A stretch of DNA of 64,000 bases from Archangium gephyra (GTDB taxonomy: Bacteria > Myxococcota > Myxococcia > Myxococcales > Myxococcaceae), in the NCBI RefSeq assembly GCF_001027285.1, contig NZ_CP011509.1, forward strand, positions 2,178,501-2,242,500. The letters run 5' to 3'. Below are positions 42,550 to 50,387 of this stretch, in pieces (positions within the stretch are counted from its first letter, which is position 1; every line of letters starts with the position of its first letter). Under the pieces are notes generated by a model that was not told the DNA's origin, made no database searches, and worked only from the letters and a program-made list of their open reading frames with translations. The position numbers and the translations under genes are program-made.

Positions 42550-43689
42550 ATGGCGCGTTATCGGTATCCCTGCACGGGCCCGGTGGAGACGGAGGGCTTC
42601 GAGCACTTCGTGGCGGGGCAGCTGGGCCCCGCGAGGGCGAACCTGAAGGGCTTCGCGGCGGAGCTGGGCGAGCGTTTCGGCGCGGGGCACCTGGCGCTGG
42701 TGAACTCGGGGAGCTCGGCGAACCTGGCGGCGGCGCTCGCGTTGGCGGAGCGCACGGGCCCCGGGGCGCACGCGGTGACGGCGGGCTTCACCTTTCCCAC
42801 GACGGTGTCGTCGCTGCGCACCGCGGGCTTCGCGGTGACGGTGGTGGACACGGAGCCGGGCGGCTTCTGCATCGATCCGGAGGCGGTGCGGCGCGCGCTG
42901 CGGCCGGAGACGCGGGTGGTGTGCGTGACGCACTTCCTGGGCTTCCCGGCGGCGCTGGAGGCGCTGCTCGAGCTGGCGCGGGAGCGGAACCTGCTGGTGC
43001 TGCAGGACGCGTGCGAGACGATGGACCTGCGCATCGGCGGGAAGCCGGCACATGCGTACGGGACGCTGGCGACGTGGAGCTTCTACCATCCGCACCACCT
43101 GTCCTCGTTTGGAGGGGGCGCGGTGGTGTGCCCGGACGCGAGCTGGCTGCGGGTGGTGGAGTCGGTGACGCACTGGGGCCGCGAGTGCACCTGTCACTAT
43201 GACCCCGGGGCGTGCACGGCGCCGCCGGGCATCCACCACAACTTCCACTACGTGCGCATGGGGCACAACCTGGAGATGTCCGAGCTGAACGCGTGCTTCG
43301 GGCGCTTCCAGCTGCGCAAATGGGAGGCGCACGAGGCGAAGCGGCGCGCGCACTACGCCACGCTGTACGAGGCGCTGCGGGACGAGCCGGGCCTGACGGT
43401 GTACGCGGCGCCCAGGGACAACGGCTCGCCCTTCGTGTTCCCGTTCTCGGTGAAGCAGGGGAGCGCGGCGGGACTGGCCGAGCGGCTGCTGGGGCGCGGG
43501 GTGGAGGTGCGCACGTTGATGGGCGGAGCCATCACCCGGCAGCCGGCGTGGAAGGACCTGCCGCACGACGGGCTGGCGAACTGCACGGCGCTGGCGGAGG
43601 CATCGCTCTTCGTGGGCATCCACCAGACGCTGGGCGGGGAAGACGTGGCGGCGGTGGCGCGCATCATCGCCGAGGAGTCGCGGCGGTGA
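42550..43689 (+). CDS. DegT/AHBA-fold PMP/[2Fe-2S] dehydratase-like protein (E1/RfbH type)
   Basis: 379 residues, aspartate-aminotransferase fold. NSGSSANLAAALAL binds the PLP phosphate; LQDACETMD holds the pyridine-binding Asp (D153). The aldimine Lys is replaced by His (SFYHPHHLSSFGGG, H182), as in E1/RfbH and ColD sugar dehydratases. It also carries Cys at C155, C213, C215 and C222: C155-x57-C213-x1-C215-x6-C222. CDP-4-keto-6-deoxyglucose-3-dehydrase E1 is known to use C-x57-C-x1-C-x7-C for a [2Fe-2S] cluster, so the match is striking. It would run a PMP-dependent C-O bond dehydration with electron input. No sugar-nucleotide genes are nearby, so the substrate is open. Overlaps the radical SAM gene (GTGA). 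Confidence 0.8.
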   Translation: MARYRYPCTGPVETEGFEHFVAGQLGPARANLKGFAAELGERFGAGHLALVNSGSSANLAAALALAERTGPGAHAVTAGFTFPTTVSSLRTAGFAVTVVDTEPGGFCIDPEAVRRALRPETRVVCVTHFLGFPAALEALLELARERNLLVLQDACETMDLRIGGKPAHAYGTLATWSFYHPHHLSSFGGGAVVCPDASWLRVVESVTHWGRECTCHYDPGACTAPPGIHHNFHYVRMGHNLEMSELNACFGRFQLRKWEAHEAKRRAHYATLYEALRDEPGLTVYAAPRDNGSPFVFPFSVKQGSAAGLAERLLGRGVEVRTLMGGAITRQPAWKDLPHDGLANCTALAEASLFVGIHQTLGGEDVAAVARIIAEESRR

Positions 43690-45038
43690 GTTGGAGGCGG
43701 GCGCTGGCGCTGGCCTCGGCGCGGCCGCTGGACTTCACCATTCAGTACCCGCCCTCGCGGGAGTACTTCCGCGAGCGCTTCACGTCACCGGCTGGAGCGG
43801 GCGTGGCGCTGGAGGAGTTGAAGCGGGTGCTGCTGTACGTGCACGTGCCCTTCTGCGAGGCGAAGTGCTTCTACTGCAACTTCGCGGTGGACCTGAGGAA
43901 GGGCGCGGGGGTGCACGCGCGCTACGTGGACGCGCTGTGCGCGCAGCTCGAGCGGCTGGACGCGGCGCTGCCGGCGGGGTGCACGGTGCCGGGCATCGAC
44001 ATTGGAGGAGGGACGCCGACGCTGCTGGCGCCGGAACTGCTCGAGCGGGTGCTGGAGGCGCTTCGCCCGTGGAGGCGGCGGTGCGAGGTGGCGTGGCCGG
44101 TGTCCATCGAGACGACGCCGCGGGTGGCGGCGACGGACGGGGAGCGGCTGGCGGTGCTGAAGGCGGGCGGGGTGGACCGGGTGTCGATGGGGCTGCAGAG
44201 CACGAATGACGAGACGCTGGCGCAGGTGAACCGGCGGGCGCAGCGCAACCTGGGCGAGCGGGCGGTGGAGGCACTGGCGGCGGTGGGCTTCCGCCGGGTG
44301 AACGTGGACCTGGTGTTCGGGCTGCCGGGGCAGACGCGGGAGCACTGGTGGCAGGACCTGGAGCGGGTGACGGCGCTGCCGGTGGACTCGGTGACGACGT
44401 ACGACTGCCTGTACCGGGGAGCGGGGCGCGCGATGCCGAAGCTGACGGCGGTGCGGCCCACGCCGGGGGACTACGGGGCGCTGTACGACCTGGCCTATGA
44501 GCACCTGACGGCGAATGGCTTCCACGCGCCCTATGGCTCGGTGAACTTCTCGCGGCACGCGGGAGAGCCGGGGACGTCGCCGTACTTCGAGGGGCGGCTG
44601 TTGGATGGGCTGCCGTACGTGGGGGCGGGCAACTACGCGTCGAGCCTGGTGGGGTCGCGCTGGTGGTTCGCGCCGTACGAGGTGGACGCGTACGTGGAGG
44701 CGGTGAAGGGCGGGGCGGTGCTGCCGGAGGAGGACGGGTACACGCTGCCGGACGCGGAGCGGTGCGCGAAGTACGTGCTGCTCTCGTTGAACTTCGGGCT
44801 CATCGACCCGGCGCGTTTCCGGGCCTTCGCGGGCGTGGAGCTGGAGACGATGTACGGGCCCCAGCTGGAGCACGCGCGGCAGGTGGGCTGGCTGCGCGAG
44901 CGGGGCGGGGTGTACGGGGTGGAGCCAGGCCGGTTCCGCGAGCTGCCATGGATCCGCGCGCTCTTCTACGCGCCGGAGGCGGTGGAGTGGCTGTCCGGGC
45001 GCATGTCGCTGCCGGAGGCGTTGCGGACCACGGGGTGA
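43686..45038 (+). CDS. HemW/HemN-like radical SAM protein
   Basis: 450 residues from a GTG overlapping the previous stop. Radical SAM cluster motif C57-x3-C61-x2-C64 (FCEAKCFYCNF), SAM-binding GGGTPT, SIETTPRVA, RVSMGLQS and VNVDLVFGLPGQTREHWWQDL match the HemN/HemW family; a HemN C-terminal domain follows (~360-440). A YVHVPF start is typical of HemW/HemN. It is not near any heme genes. Coupling to the E1-like gene suggests it acts in the same pathway, supplying a radical reaction or handling heme/Fe-S for the partner (inferred). True coproporphyrinogen oxidase function is unlikely but not excluded. Confidence 0.82.
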   Translation: MSWRRALALASARPLDFTIQYPPSREYFRERFTSPAGAGVALEELKRVLLYVHVPFCEAKCFYCNFAVDLRKGAGVHARYVDALCAQLERLDAALPAGCTVPGIDIGGGTPTLLAPELLERVLEALRPWRRRCEVAWPVSIETTPRVAATDGERLAVLKAGGVDRVSMGLQSTNDETLAQVNRRAQRNLGERAVEALAAVGFRRVNVDLVFGLPGQTREHWWQDLERVTALPVDSVTTYDCLYRGAGRAMPKLTAVRPTPGDYGALYDLAYEHLTANGFHAPYGSVNFSRHAGEPGTSPYFEGRLLDGLPYVGAGNYASSLVGSRWWFAPYEVDAYVEAVKGGAVLPEEDGYTLPDAERCAKYVLLSLNFGLIDPARFRAFAGVELETMYGPQLEHARQVGWLRERGGVYGVEPGRFRELPWIRALFYAPEAVEWLSGRMSLPEALRTTG

Positions 45039-45059
45039 GCCCGCGTAGTCTCGGGCGCC

Positions 45060-45668
45060 ATGAAAGCCCTGCACCGCAAAGAGCTCTACGCCTGGTCCGT
45101 CTTCAACGAGGCGCGCAACCTGGACTTCCACAGCGTGCTGTGGGTGCGCCCCGAGGGCAACGTGGTCATCGACCCGCTCCCGCTGTCCTCGCACGATGCC
45201 GCGCACCTGCGCTCGCTCGGTGGTGTGGCCTGGGTGGTGGTGACCAACTCGGAGCATGTCCGCGCCGCCGCCGAGCTGGTCTCCGCCTTCGGAGCGAAGG
45301 TGGCTGGCCCCCGAGCCGAAGCGGACACCTTTCCTCTCAAGTGCGACCGGTGGCTCGCCACGGGTGATGAGCTCGTCCCCGGGCTGGTGGCGCTGGAACT
45401 GCACGGCTCCAAGACACCCGGCGAGCTGGCCCTGCTCCTCGAGGACACGACGCTGGTGACGGGAGACCTGATTCGCGGCCACATGGGCGGCTGGCTCAAC
45501 CTCCTGCCGGAGGCGAAGCTGAAGGACCCCGCCCGGGCCCGTGCCTCGGTCCGCGAGCTGCTTGCTCGATGGCCACGCATCGACACGGTGCTGGTGGGAG
45601 ATGGCTGGCCAGTGTTCCGTGGAGGGCGCGCGGCCCTGGAGGAACTCGAGCGCGCGTTACACGGGTGA
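45060..45668 (+). CDS. degenerate metallo-beta-lactamase-fold protein
   Basis: 202 residues. The MBL-fold layout is apparent (NVVIDPLPLSSHDAAHLRSL, LVTGDLIRGHMGGWLNLLP, DTVLVGDGWPVFRGG), but the zinc motif HxHxDH is reduced to VTNSEHVRAA (only H66 remains), so the first metal site is probably lost. Family relatives in myxobacteria are annotated as MBL-fold hydrolases. It follows the radical SAM gene after 21 bp and may be the operon's last member. The 3' end overlaps the convergent small Cys-rich gene by 12 bp. Confidence 0.68.
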   Translation: MKALHRKELYAWSVFNEARNLDFHSVLWVRPEGNVVIDPLPLSSHDAAHLRSLGGVAWVVVTNSEHVRAAAELVSAFGAKVAGPRAEADTFPLKCDRWLATGDELVPGLVALELHGSKTPGELALLLEDTTLVTGDLIRGHMGGWLNLLPEAKLKDPARARASVRELLARWPRIDTVLVGDGWPVFRGGRAALEELERALHG

Positions 45669-45920
45669 GGTGCGCGGAGTCCCGAGCAACTCCAGCGTGC
45701 GCACCGCGACATCCACGAGCGTCTGCGCGCACGGGTAGCAACCTCCACCGCAGCACTGGGGCCACTCGCCCTCGGGGTCGCGCAGGAGCGGGTGGACGCA
45801 GCCGCGGTAGGTGAGGGGCAACCCGAGCTCGTCACACGCCTGCCGCAGCGCGTCCTGTACGTGGGGATCTCTCACGTCGGTCACCCCGAGGGTGTAACCG
45901 CTCGCTACCCCACCCGCCAT
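45657..45920 (-). CDS. small Cys-rich protein (CCGGGCYPC motif)
   Basis: 87 residues from the ATG at 45920. The middle reads LTYRGCVHPLLRDPEGEWPQCCGGGCYPCAQTLVDVAVRTLELLG: five Cys, four of them in CCGGGCYPC, which could form a metal or Fe-S site. The N-terminal part (TDVRDPHVQDALRQACDELG) is helical and acidic. No family recognised; small size and Cys density favour a metal-binding function. Convergent with the MBL-fold gene and reads through its last 12 bp. Start is uncertain; eleven more residues are possible upstream. Confidence 0.55.
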   Translation of the reverse strand: MAGGVASGYTLGVTDVRDPHVQDALRQACDELGLPLTYRGCVHPLLRDPEGEWPQCCGGGCYPCAQTLVDVAVRTLELLGTPRTSPV

Positions 45921-45992
45921 GAATCCCCGGCCGCCCTCCCAACAGGACGGCATGCCGTGGCCCGGTGGCTCGCCTCGAAGAAGAGACCGCGA

Positions 45993-47336
45993 TCAGACCT
46001 GACCCGAGAGGGAGACCGGTTGCTGCTCGGCTCGAGGCCCCTCCACCTCCCGCACCGCCGGCCACAGGTAGCCGCCCACGCTCACCAGCGCCATGAGCAG
46101 GCCGGAGAGCACGCAGAGCAGCGCCATGCCCGCTCCCGGGCCCGTGCCCACCCAGGCGCCAAACAACCCCGTCAGGCTTCCGCCCTCCCTCATGCCCGGC
46201 TCCAGCACGTGGTCCGCCAGCGGGCCGGCCACCAGGGGCGCCATCGGCACGGCCAGCCACGCCACCAGCCTCCTCGCCGTGAACACCCGGCCTTGGATGT
46301 CCGGCGCCACCAGCGCCTGCCAGAGCGTCTGGTTGCAGGTGCTGCTCACCGCGGCCACCAGCCCGACCACGAACATCGCCGTGCCCCACACCGGCAGGCT
46401 CCGTCCCAGACCCACGAGCACCAGGCCGAACAGCCCCGCGACGATCCAACTCATCAGCACCCCGTGCACCCGGCGCCGAGGTCCTCCCCAGACGCTCATG
46501 AGCACTCCACCCACCACCCCACCCAGCGCGCCCAGGGACTGCACCGTGCCGAAGACGAGCCCATCGTTCCCCGTGCGCAACAGCAGCAGCGGCGCCAGCA
46601 CCGTGAAGCCCATGCCCACCATCATGTTGCCCGCGAACACCACCAGCTGCAGCCCCAGCAGGGCCGGCCGCGCGGCCATGTAGCGGAAGCCGTAGAGCGA
46701 CTCCGCCAGCATGCTCCCACGCGCCTTTTGTCCCTCGGCGGTGGCCCGCGGTGCTGGCACGTGCACCCACAGCAGCGTGCCCACCGCCACCAGGAAGGTG
46801 AGCACGTCCAACACCAGCACTCCCCGCAGGTGGATCAGCGGCAGCAGCGCCCCCGCCAGCAGTGGCGCCAGCACGCCCGGCCCCGCCTCCACCAGCGACA
46901 TCATCCCGTTGGCTCGCCCGTGCTGCTCCTTTGGCACCATCGTGCTCACCGCCGCGGACCAGGCGGGCCACTGCAGGCTCTGGAAGGCACCCATCACCGC
47001 GTTCACCACGTACAGGTGCCACGTCTCCAGCCATCCCAGTGACTGGAGCACCAGCATCGCCACCGTGCCCAACCCCGCCCCCAGGTCGCTCGCCACCATC
47101 AGCCACTTGCGGTCGTAGCGGTCCACCAGCACCCCGGCCAGCGGAGACAACAGCAGCAGGGGGGCCATGTAGCAGGACTGCGTCAGCCCCAGCGCCGTGG
47201 CGCTCCCCGTCCGCTCGTACACCCACAGGGTGACGCCAAACGCGGTCATCTGCGTGGCGAGCACGGAGATCACCTGGCCCAGCCACACCACCGTGAAGCT
47301 CGCCATGCCGCTCAGTTTCGGAGTCCGCTCAGACAC
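45993..47336 (-). CDS. major facilitator superfamily efflux protein
   Basis: 447 residues from a GTG at 47336 preceded by GAGG; an ATG at 47372 is an alternative start. Twelve hydrophobic segments; the loop between TM2 and TM3 reads GVLVDRYDRKWLMVASDLG, the MFS motif A (GxLxDRxGRK). A later loop has EQHGRANGMMSLVEAGPGVLAPLLAG and DIQGRVFTARRLVAW, typical of the MFS_3/enterobactin exporter-like group (EntS-type). Likely a proton-driven exporter of a small molecule. Substrate unknown; no regulator adjacent. Confidence 0.85.
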   Translation of the reverse strand: MSERTPKLSGMASFTVVWLGQVISVLATQMTAFGVTLWVYERTGSATALGLTQSCYMAPLLLLSPLAGVLVDRYDRKWLMVASDLGAGLGTVAMLVLQSLGWLETWHLYVVNAVMGAFQSLQWPAWSAAVSTMVPKEQHGRANGMMSLVEAGPGVLAPLLAGALLPLIHLRGVLVLDVLTFLVAVGTLLWVHVPAPRATAEGQKARGSMLAESLYGFRYMAARPALLGLQLVVFAGNMMVGMGFTVLAPLLLLRTGNDGLVFGTVQSLGALGGVVGGVLMSVWGGPRRRVHGVLMSWIVAGLFGLVLVGLGRSLPVWGTAMFVVGLVAAVSSTCNQTLWQALVAPDIQGRVFTARRLVAWLAVPMAPLVAGPLADHVLEPGMREGGSLTGLFGAWVGTGPGAGMALLCVLSGLLMALVSVGGYLWPAVREVEGPRAEQQPVSLSGQV

Positions 47337-47471
47337 GCTGTTGCCTCGCCACTCGCATGCCACGCGCGCCACCGGGGCTCACCGGGCGCACGGGCGCGGG
47401 CGCATGCTACAAGCTCGGTGCAATACGAGCCAGCGCACCCCGGTCACTCGAGGCGCTCGACGGGGTGGGGC

Positions 47472-48161
47472 TCACACCGCGTAACACGCCTTGCGCGCTA
47501 CCCAGCGCACGACATCCATCGCGCTGAGCACTCCCACCACCTTGCCCTCGGCGGACACCACCAGCACGCGGTGGACTCGCGCGGCCGCCATCACCGCCGC
47601 CGCCTGGGGCACCGTCGTTCCCTCCCGCACCACCACCGGCGAGGCATTCATCAACTCGGAGGCCGTGGCTCCGGCGCGCTCGGGGTGCAGCCTCGGTGTG
47701 TCCTCCTCTCCATCCGAGGGCCGCAGCAGGTCCGCCCGGCTCACCACGCCCACCAGGCGCTCGTCCTCGTCCAGCACCGGCACGCCGCTCACCTTGTGCG
47801 TGGCGAACAGCTCCGCCAGTTCCTCCGCGAGCACCTCCTCGTCGACGCAGTAGACGTCCTGGGTCATCAGCTCATCCACGCGGGTGTGCTCGAGCAGCGG
47901 GGGCAGCAGCTGATCGTAGGCTTTGCTCGGAGGAGGAGCAGGCGGTTGCACCTGGGGGTGGCAGTGGAGGCTCTCGGGCCCGGCCGCTCCACGCTCGATG
48001 CGCTCCAGGTGTGGGCAGCCCTCGCACGTCTCCAGGTCCACCACGTGGTGGGAGGTCGGACACTTCACCGTCCAGCGGACCTCCTCCTCGCCCTCGCCCA
48101 GCCCGGTCGACACCCGGTGGATGGGCGACGAGATTCCGTCCGTCTCGCGCAGGTCCTTCAT
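47472..48161 (-). CDS. two-CBS-domain protein with Cys-containing N-terminus
   Basis: 229 residues from the ATG at 48161 (GGGAGGC 8 nt upstream). The N-terminal ~90 residues contain VRWTVKCPTSHHVVDLETCEGCPHLERI, a Cys/His arrangement (C...HH...C..C.H) that could bind Zn. A Pro-rich linker leads to a Bateman pair: CBS1 ~107-162 (MTQDVYCVDEEVLAEELAEL, GVPVLDEDERLVGVVSRADL), CBS2 ~177-229 (MNASPVVVREGTTVPQAAAVM, VLSAMDVVRW). CBS pairs bind adenine nucleotides and act as energy or ligand sensors. No catalytic domain; probable regulatory role. Confidence 0.85.
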   Translation of the reverse strand: MKDLRETDGISSPIHRVSTGLGEGEEEVRWTVKCPTSHHVVDLETCEGCPHLERIERGAAGPESLHCHPQVQPPAPPPSKAYDQLLPPLLEHTRVDELMTQDVYCVDEEVLAEELAELFATHKVSGVPVLDEDERLVGVVSRADLLRPSDGEEDTPRLHPERAGATASELMNASPVVVREGTTVPQAAAVMAAARVHRVLVVSAEGKVVGVLSAMDVVRWVARKACYAV

Positions 48162-48291
48162 GAGCAGCCTCCCCCCGGCCCTTCCGGGCGCAAGAGTTGC
48201 GCCTCGCGAGGGGCCAGGGAGGAGTTGAGCAAGCCGCGCGCCACCGTCCTCCCAGGGATAACCTGGGCACCCCTCGTTCTGGAGTCGCTCG

Positions 48292-49632
48292 ATGCCGTTG
48301 GACCGCCGTGCCGTCCTCACCTGCCTGCTTGCCCTGAACGTGGCGTGTGCCACGGCCCGCCCTGTTTCCTCGGGCGCGGAGTCTCCCCGGCTGCTGTCCT
48401 GGTCCCAACAGCTCGACGTGCGCGAGGCCTGGCTGAAGAAGCGCCACGAGATGCTCCTGCCGATGATGCGCCAGCACGGCGTGGGTATGTGGATCATCGT
48501 GAACGAGGAGTTCCACGATGATCCGCTCACCCAGTACGTGGCGCCGCCGCGGCCCTACGTGGGGCTGCGGGATGTCTTCGTCTTCATCGACGCGGGCGAG
48601 CAGGGGCTGAAGAAGGTCGCGCTCCCGGCCTATGAGGAGGAGCACCTCGCCCGCTTCTTCGAGGTGCCGTCGCAGACGCGGGTCTACAAGCAGGTGCTGG
48701 GGGAGCTCGAGAAGCAATACCGGCCGGCCACCATCGCGCTGGGAATCGGCGGCCGTCGCGCGGTGACGCACAGCCTGACGCGGGACTCCTACACATACCT
48801 CGTCGAGGCGCTGGGGCCCGAGGCGGAGGCGCGCTTCGTCAGCGCGGCGCCGCTCATCGAGGAGTACCTGGACACGCGCATCCCCGAGGAGCTGGAGCAC
48901 TACCGCACGCTGGTGGTGCTCACGGAGCGGATGGTGAAGCGGGCCTTCTCCCCGGAGGTGGTGAAGCCGGGTGTCACGACGGTGGGGGACGTGCGCCGCT
49001 GGCTCTATGACGAGCTGGGCCGGTGGGGTGTGGGCACCTGGTTCCAGCCGGACCTGCGTGTGCAGCGCAAGGGGCAGGGCCAAGGCTCGTCGCGGGGCTT
49101 CCTCGCGGTGGCGAAGGAGGACGTGGTCATCCAGCGGGGAGACCTGCTGCACGTGGACTTTGGCGTCAGCTACCTGGGCCTGCACAGCGACTGGCAGAAG
49201 ATGGCCTACGTGCTGCGCGAGGGCGAGAAGGACGCGCCCGAGGGCCTCAAGCGGGCGCTGGCCAACACGAACGCGCTGCAGGACGCGATGGTGAAGGAGT
49301 CGCGTCCGGGGCGCCTGTCCGGCGAGGTGTACGAGGCGGTGATGGCCGTGATGAAGGAGAAGGGAATCGTGGCCCAGGTGTACTCGCACCCGCTGGGCAA
49401 CCAGGGGCACGCGCTGGGCGCCGCCATCGACTTCCGCTCGGCCAGCCGCAAGGACGAGCCGAAGAAGCTGCGCGACGGCTCGTACATCTCCATCGAGCTC
49501 AACACGCGCACCCCGGTGCCCGAGTGGGACGGCCAGGAGGTGTTCGCGATGGAGGAGGATCCCGCGTACCTCACCGCCGAGGGCTGGCGCTTCTTCGTGC
49601 CCCGGCAGGAGGCGTACTACCTCATTCCGTAG
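48292..49632 (+). CDS. M24-family metallopeptidase (Xaa-Pro aminopeptidase-like) lipoprotein
   Basis: 446 residues; signal peptide ends in LLALNVAC (C19). The creatinase-type N-domain (~40-190) is followed by the pita-bread domain: LLHVDFGVSYLGLHSDWQK (two metal Asp), SHPLGNQGHALG (His), and SIELNTRTPVPEWDGQEVFAMEED (two Glu ligands). Members remove N-terminal residues next to Pro or act on related amides; lipidation places it on the outer membrane or periplasm, fitting a role in peptide degradation. Divergent from the CBS gene across a 130-bp gap. Confidence 0.83.
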   Translation: MPLDRRAVLTCLLALNVACATARPVSSGAESPRLLSWSQQLDVREAWLKKRHEMLLPMMRQHGVGMWIIVNEEFHDDPLTQYVAPPRPYVGLRDVFVFIDAGEQGLKKVALPAYEEEHLARFFEVPSQTRVYKQVLGELEKQYRPATIALGIGGRRAVTHSLTRDSYTYLVEALGPEAEARFVSAAPLIEEYLDTRIPEELEHYRTLVVLTERMVKRAFSPEVVKPGVTTVGDVRRWLYDELGRWGVGTWFQPDLRVQRKGQGQGSSRGFLAVAKEDVVIQRGDLLHVDFGVSYLGLHSDWQKMAYVLREGEKDAPEGLKRALANTNALQDAMVKESRPGRLSGEVYEAVMAVMKEKGIVAQVYSHPLGNQGHALGAAIDFRSASRKDEPKKLRDGSYISIELNTRTPVPEWDGQEVFAMEEDPAYLTAEGWRFFVPRQEAYYLIP

Positions 49633-49647
49633 GCGCCGCGCGGAGAC

Positions 49648-50331
49648 TCACGCCACCTGGTCGCGCCGGGCGAGCTCCCCCTCCACGGGGCTGTCCTCGA
49701 TGCCGAGCCGGCGCTCCAGGGCCTGCTCCAGATAGAGCGCCTGCTCCTTGGCCTCGAGGCCCGTCAGCAGCTTCACCTGGCGCCGCTGCGTGTCGAGCGC
49801 GAGCAGGCTGTAGCTCACGCTTCCCTTGCTGCCTCGCACCTCCTGGCCGTACACCTGGGTGAGCTCGCGGCCGGACAGCGTGCGGTTGCCCGACCAGGGC
49901 AGGGGACCGTGCTGGATGCGCAGCTCCTCGCGGCTCACCTCGATGCGGGTGCTGTTCACGAAGCCCGCCACCGTCATGTAGATGAGGAACAGGCCCACGC
50001 CCGTGTGCAGCAGCGGGAAGAGGGTCACGATCAGCGGCGCCTCGTGGGTGAGCGCCACGAAGTACCAGACGAACAGGAACCCGTTCCACAGCAGGCAGAA
50101 GAACACCATGAAGACGTGGTACGCCCGGAACCACCGCCAGGAGATGGTGGTGCCCTGGCCGTGCTCTTCCACCTGAAAACGCTCGGGGAGCGCCGCCTTG
50201 GGACGCGAGGGCGGACGCCGCCCCGTCAGGTTGTAGACGGCGTTGCACGCGTGGCACTTCGCCAGCGACAGCTCGAAGTCCACGTCTTCGGCGCGCAACG
50301 GGGAACGGCAGACCGCACACTCGAGTGTCAT
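49648..50331 (-). CDS. zinc-ribbon-like membrane protein, unknown function
   Basis: 227 residues from the ATG at 50331. An N-terminal pair CAVCRSPL...CHACNAVYN (residues ~5-33) forms a CxxC...CxxC zinc ribbon. Two hydrophobic segments (~72-92, ~100-125) follow, then a beta-rich cytoplasmic tail (TRIEVSREELRIQHGPLPWSGNRTL, then VYGQEVRG...YSLLALDTQRRQVKLLTGL), resembling a PH-like domain. Similar proteins occur widely in myxobacteria without assigned function. Starts 56 bp after the mvaS stop on the same strand, so cotranscription with mvaS is possible. Confidence 0.65.
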   Translation of the reverse strand: MTLECAVCRSPLRAEDVDFELSLAKCHACNAVYNLTGRRPPSRPKAALPERFQVEEHGQGTTISWRWFRAYHVFMVFFCLLWNGFLFVWYFVALTHEAPLIVTLFPLLHTGVGLFLIYMTVAGFVNSTRIEVSREELRIQHGPLPWSGNRTLSGRELTQVYGQEVRGSKGSVSYSLLALDTQRRQVKLLTGLEAKEQALYLEQALERRLGIEDSPVEGELARRDQVA

Positions 50332-50387
50332 GGCCCGCGAGCATGTCAGGTGGCTCGCGGGCCGTGCAATCCCCCGGCCCCGGGCGC

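Noticed and set aside
42550..43689. Annotation as an ordinary DegT aminotransferase
   Set aside because: The catalytic Lys is replaced by His and Fe-S cysteines are present, matching E1/RfbH-type dehydratases instead.
43686..45038. Annotation as a heme-pathway coproporphyrinogen oxidase HemN
   Set aside because: Family motifs fit but no heme genes are near; HemW-like or a pathway-specific radical SAM role fits the context better.
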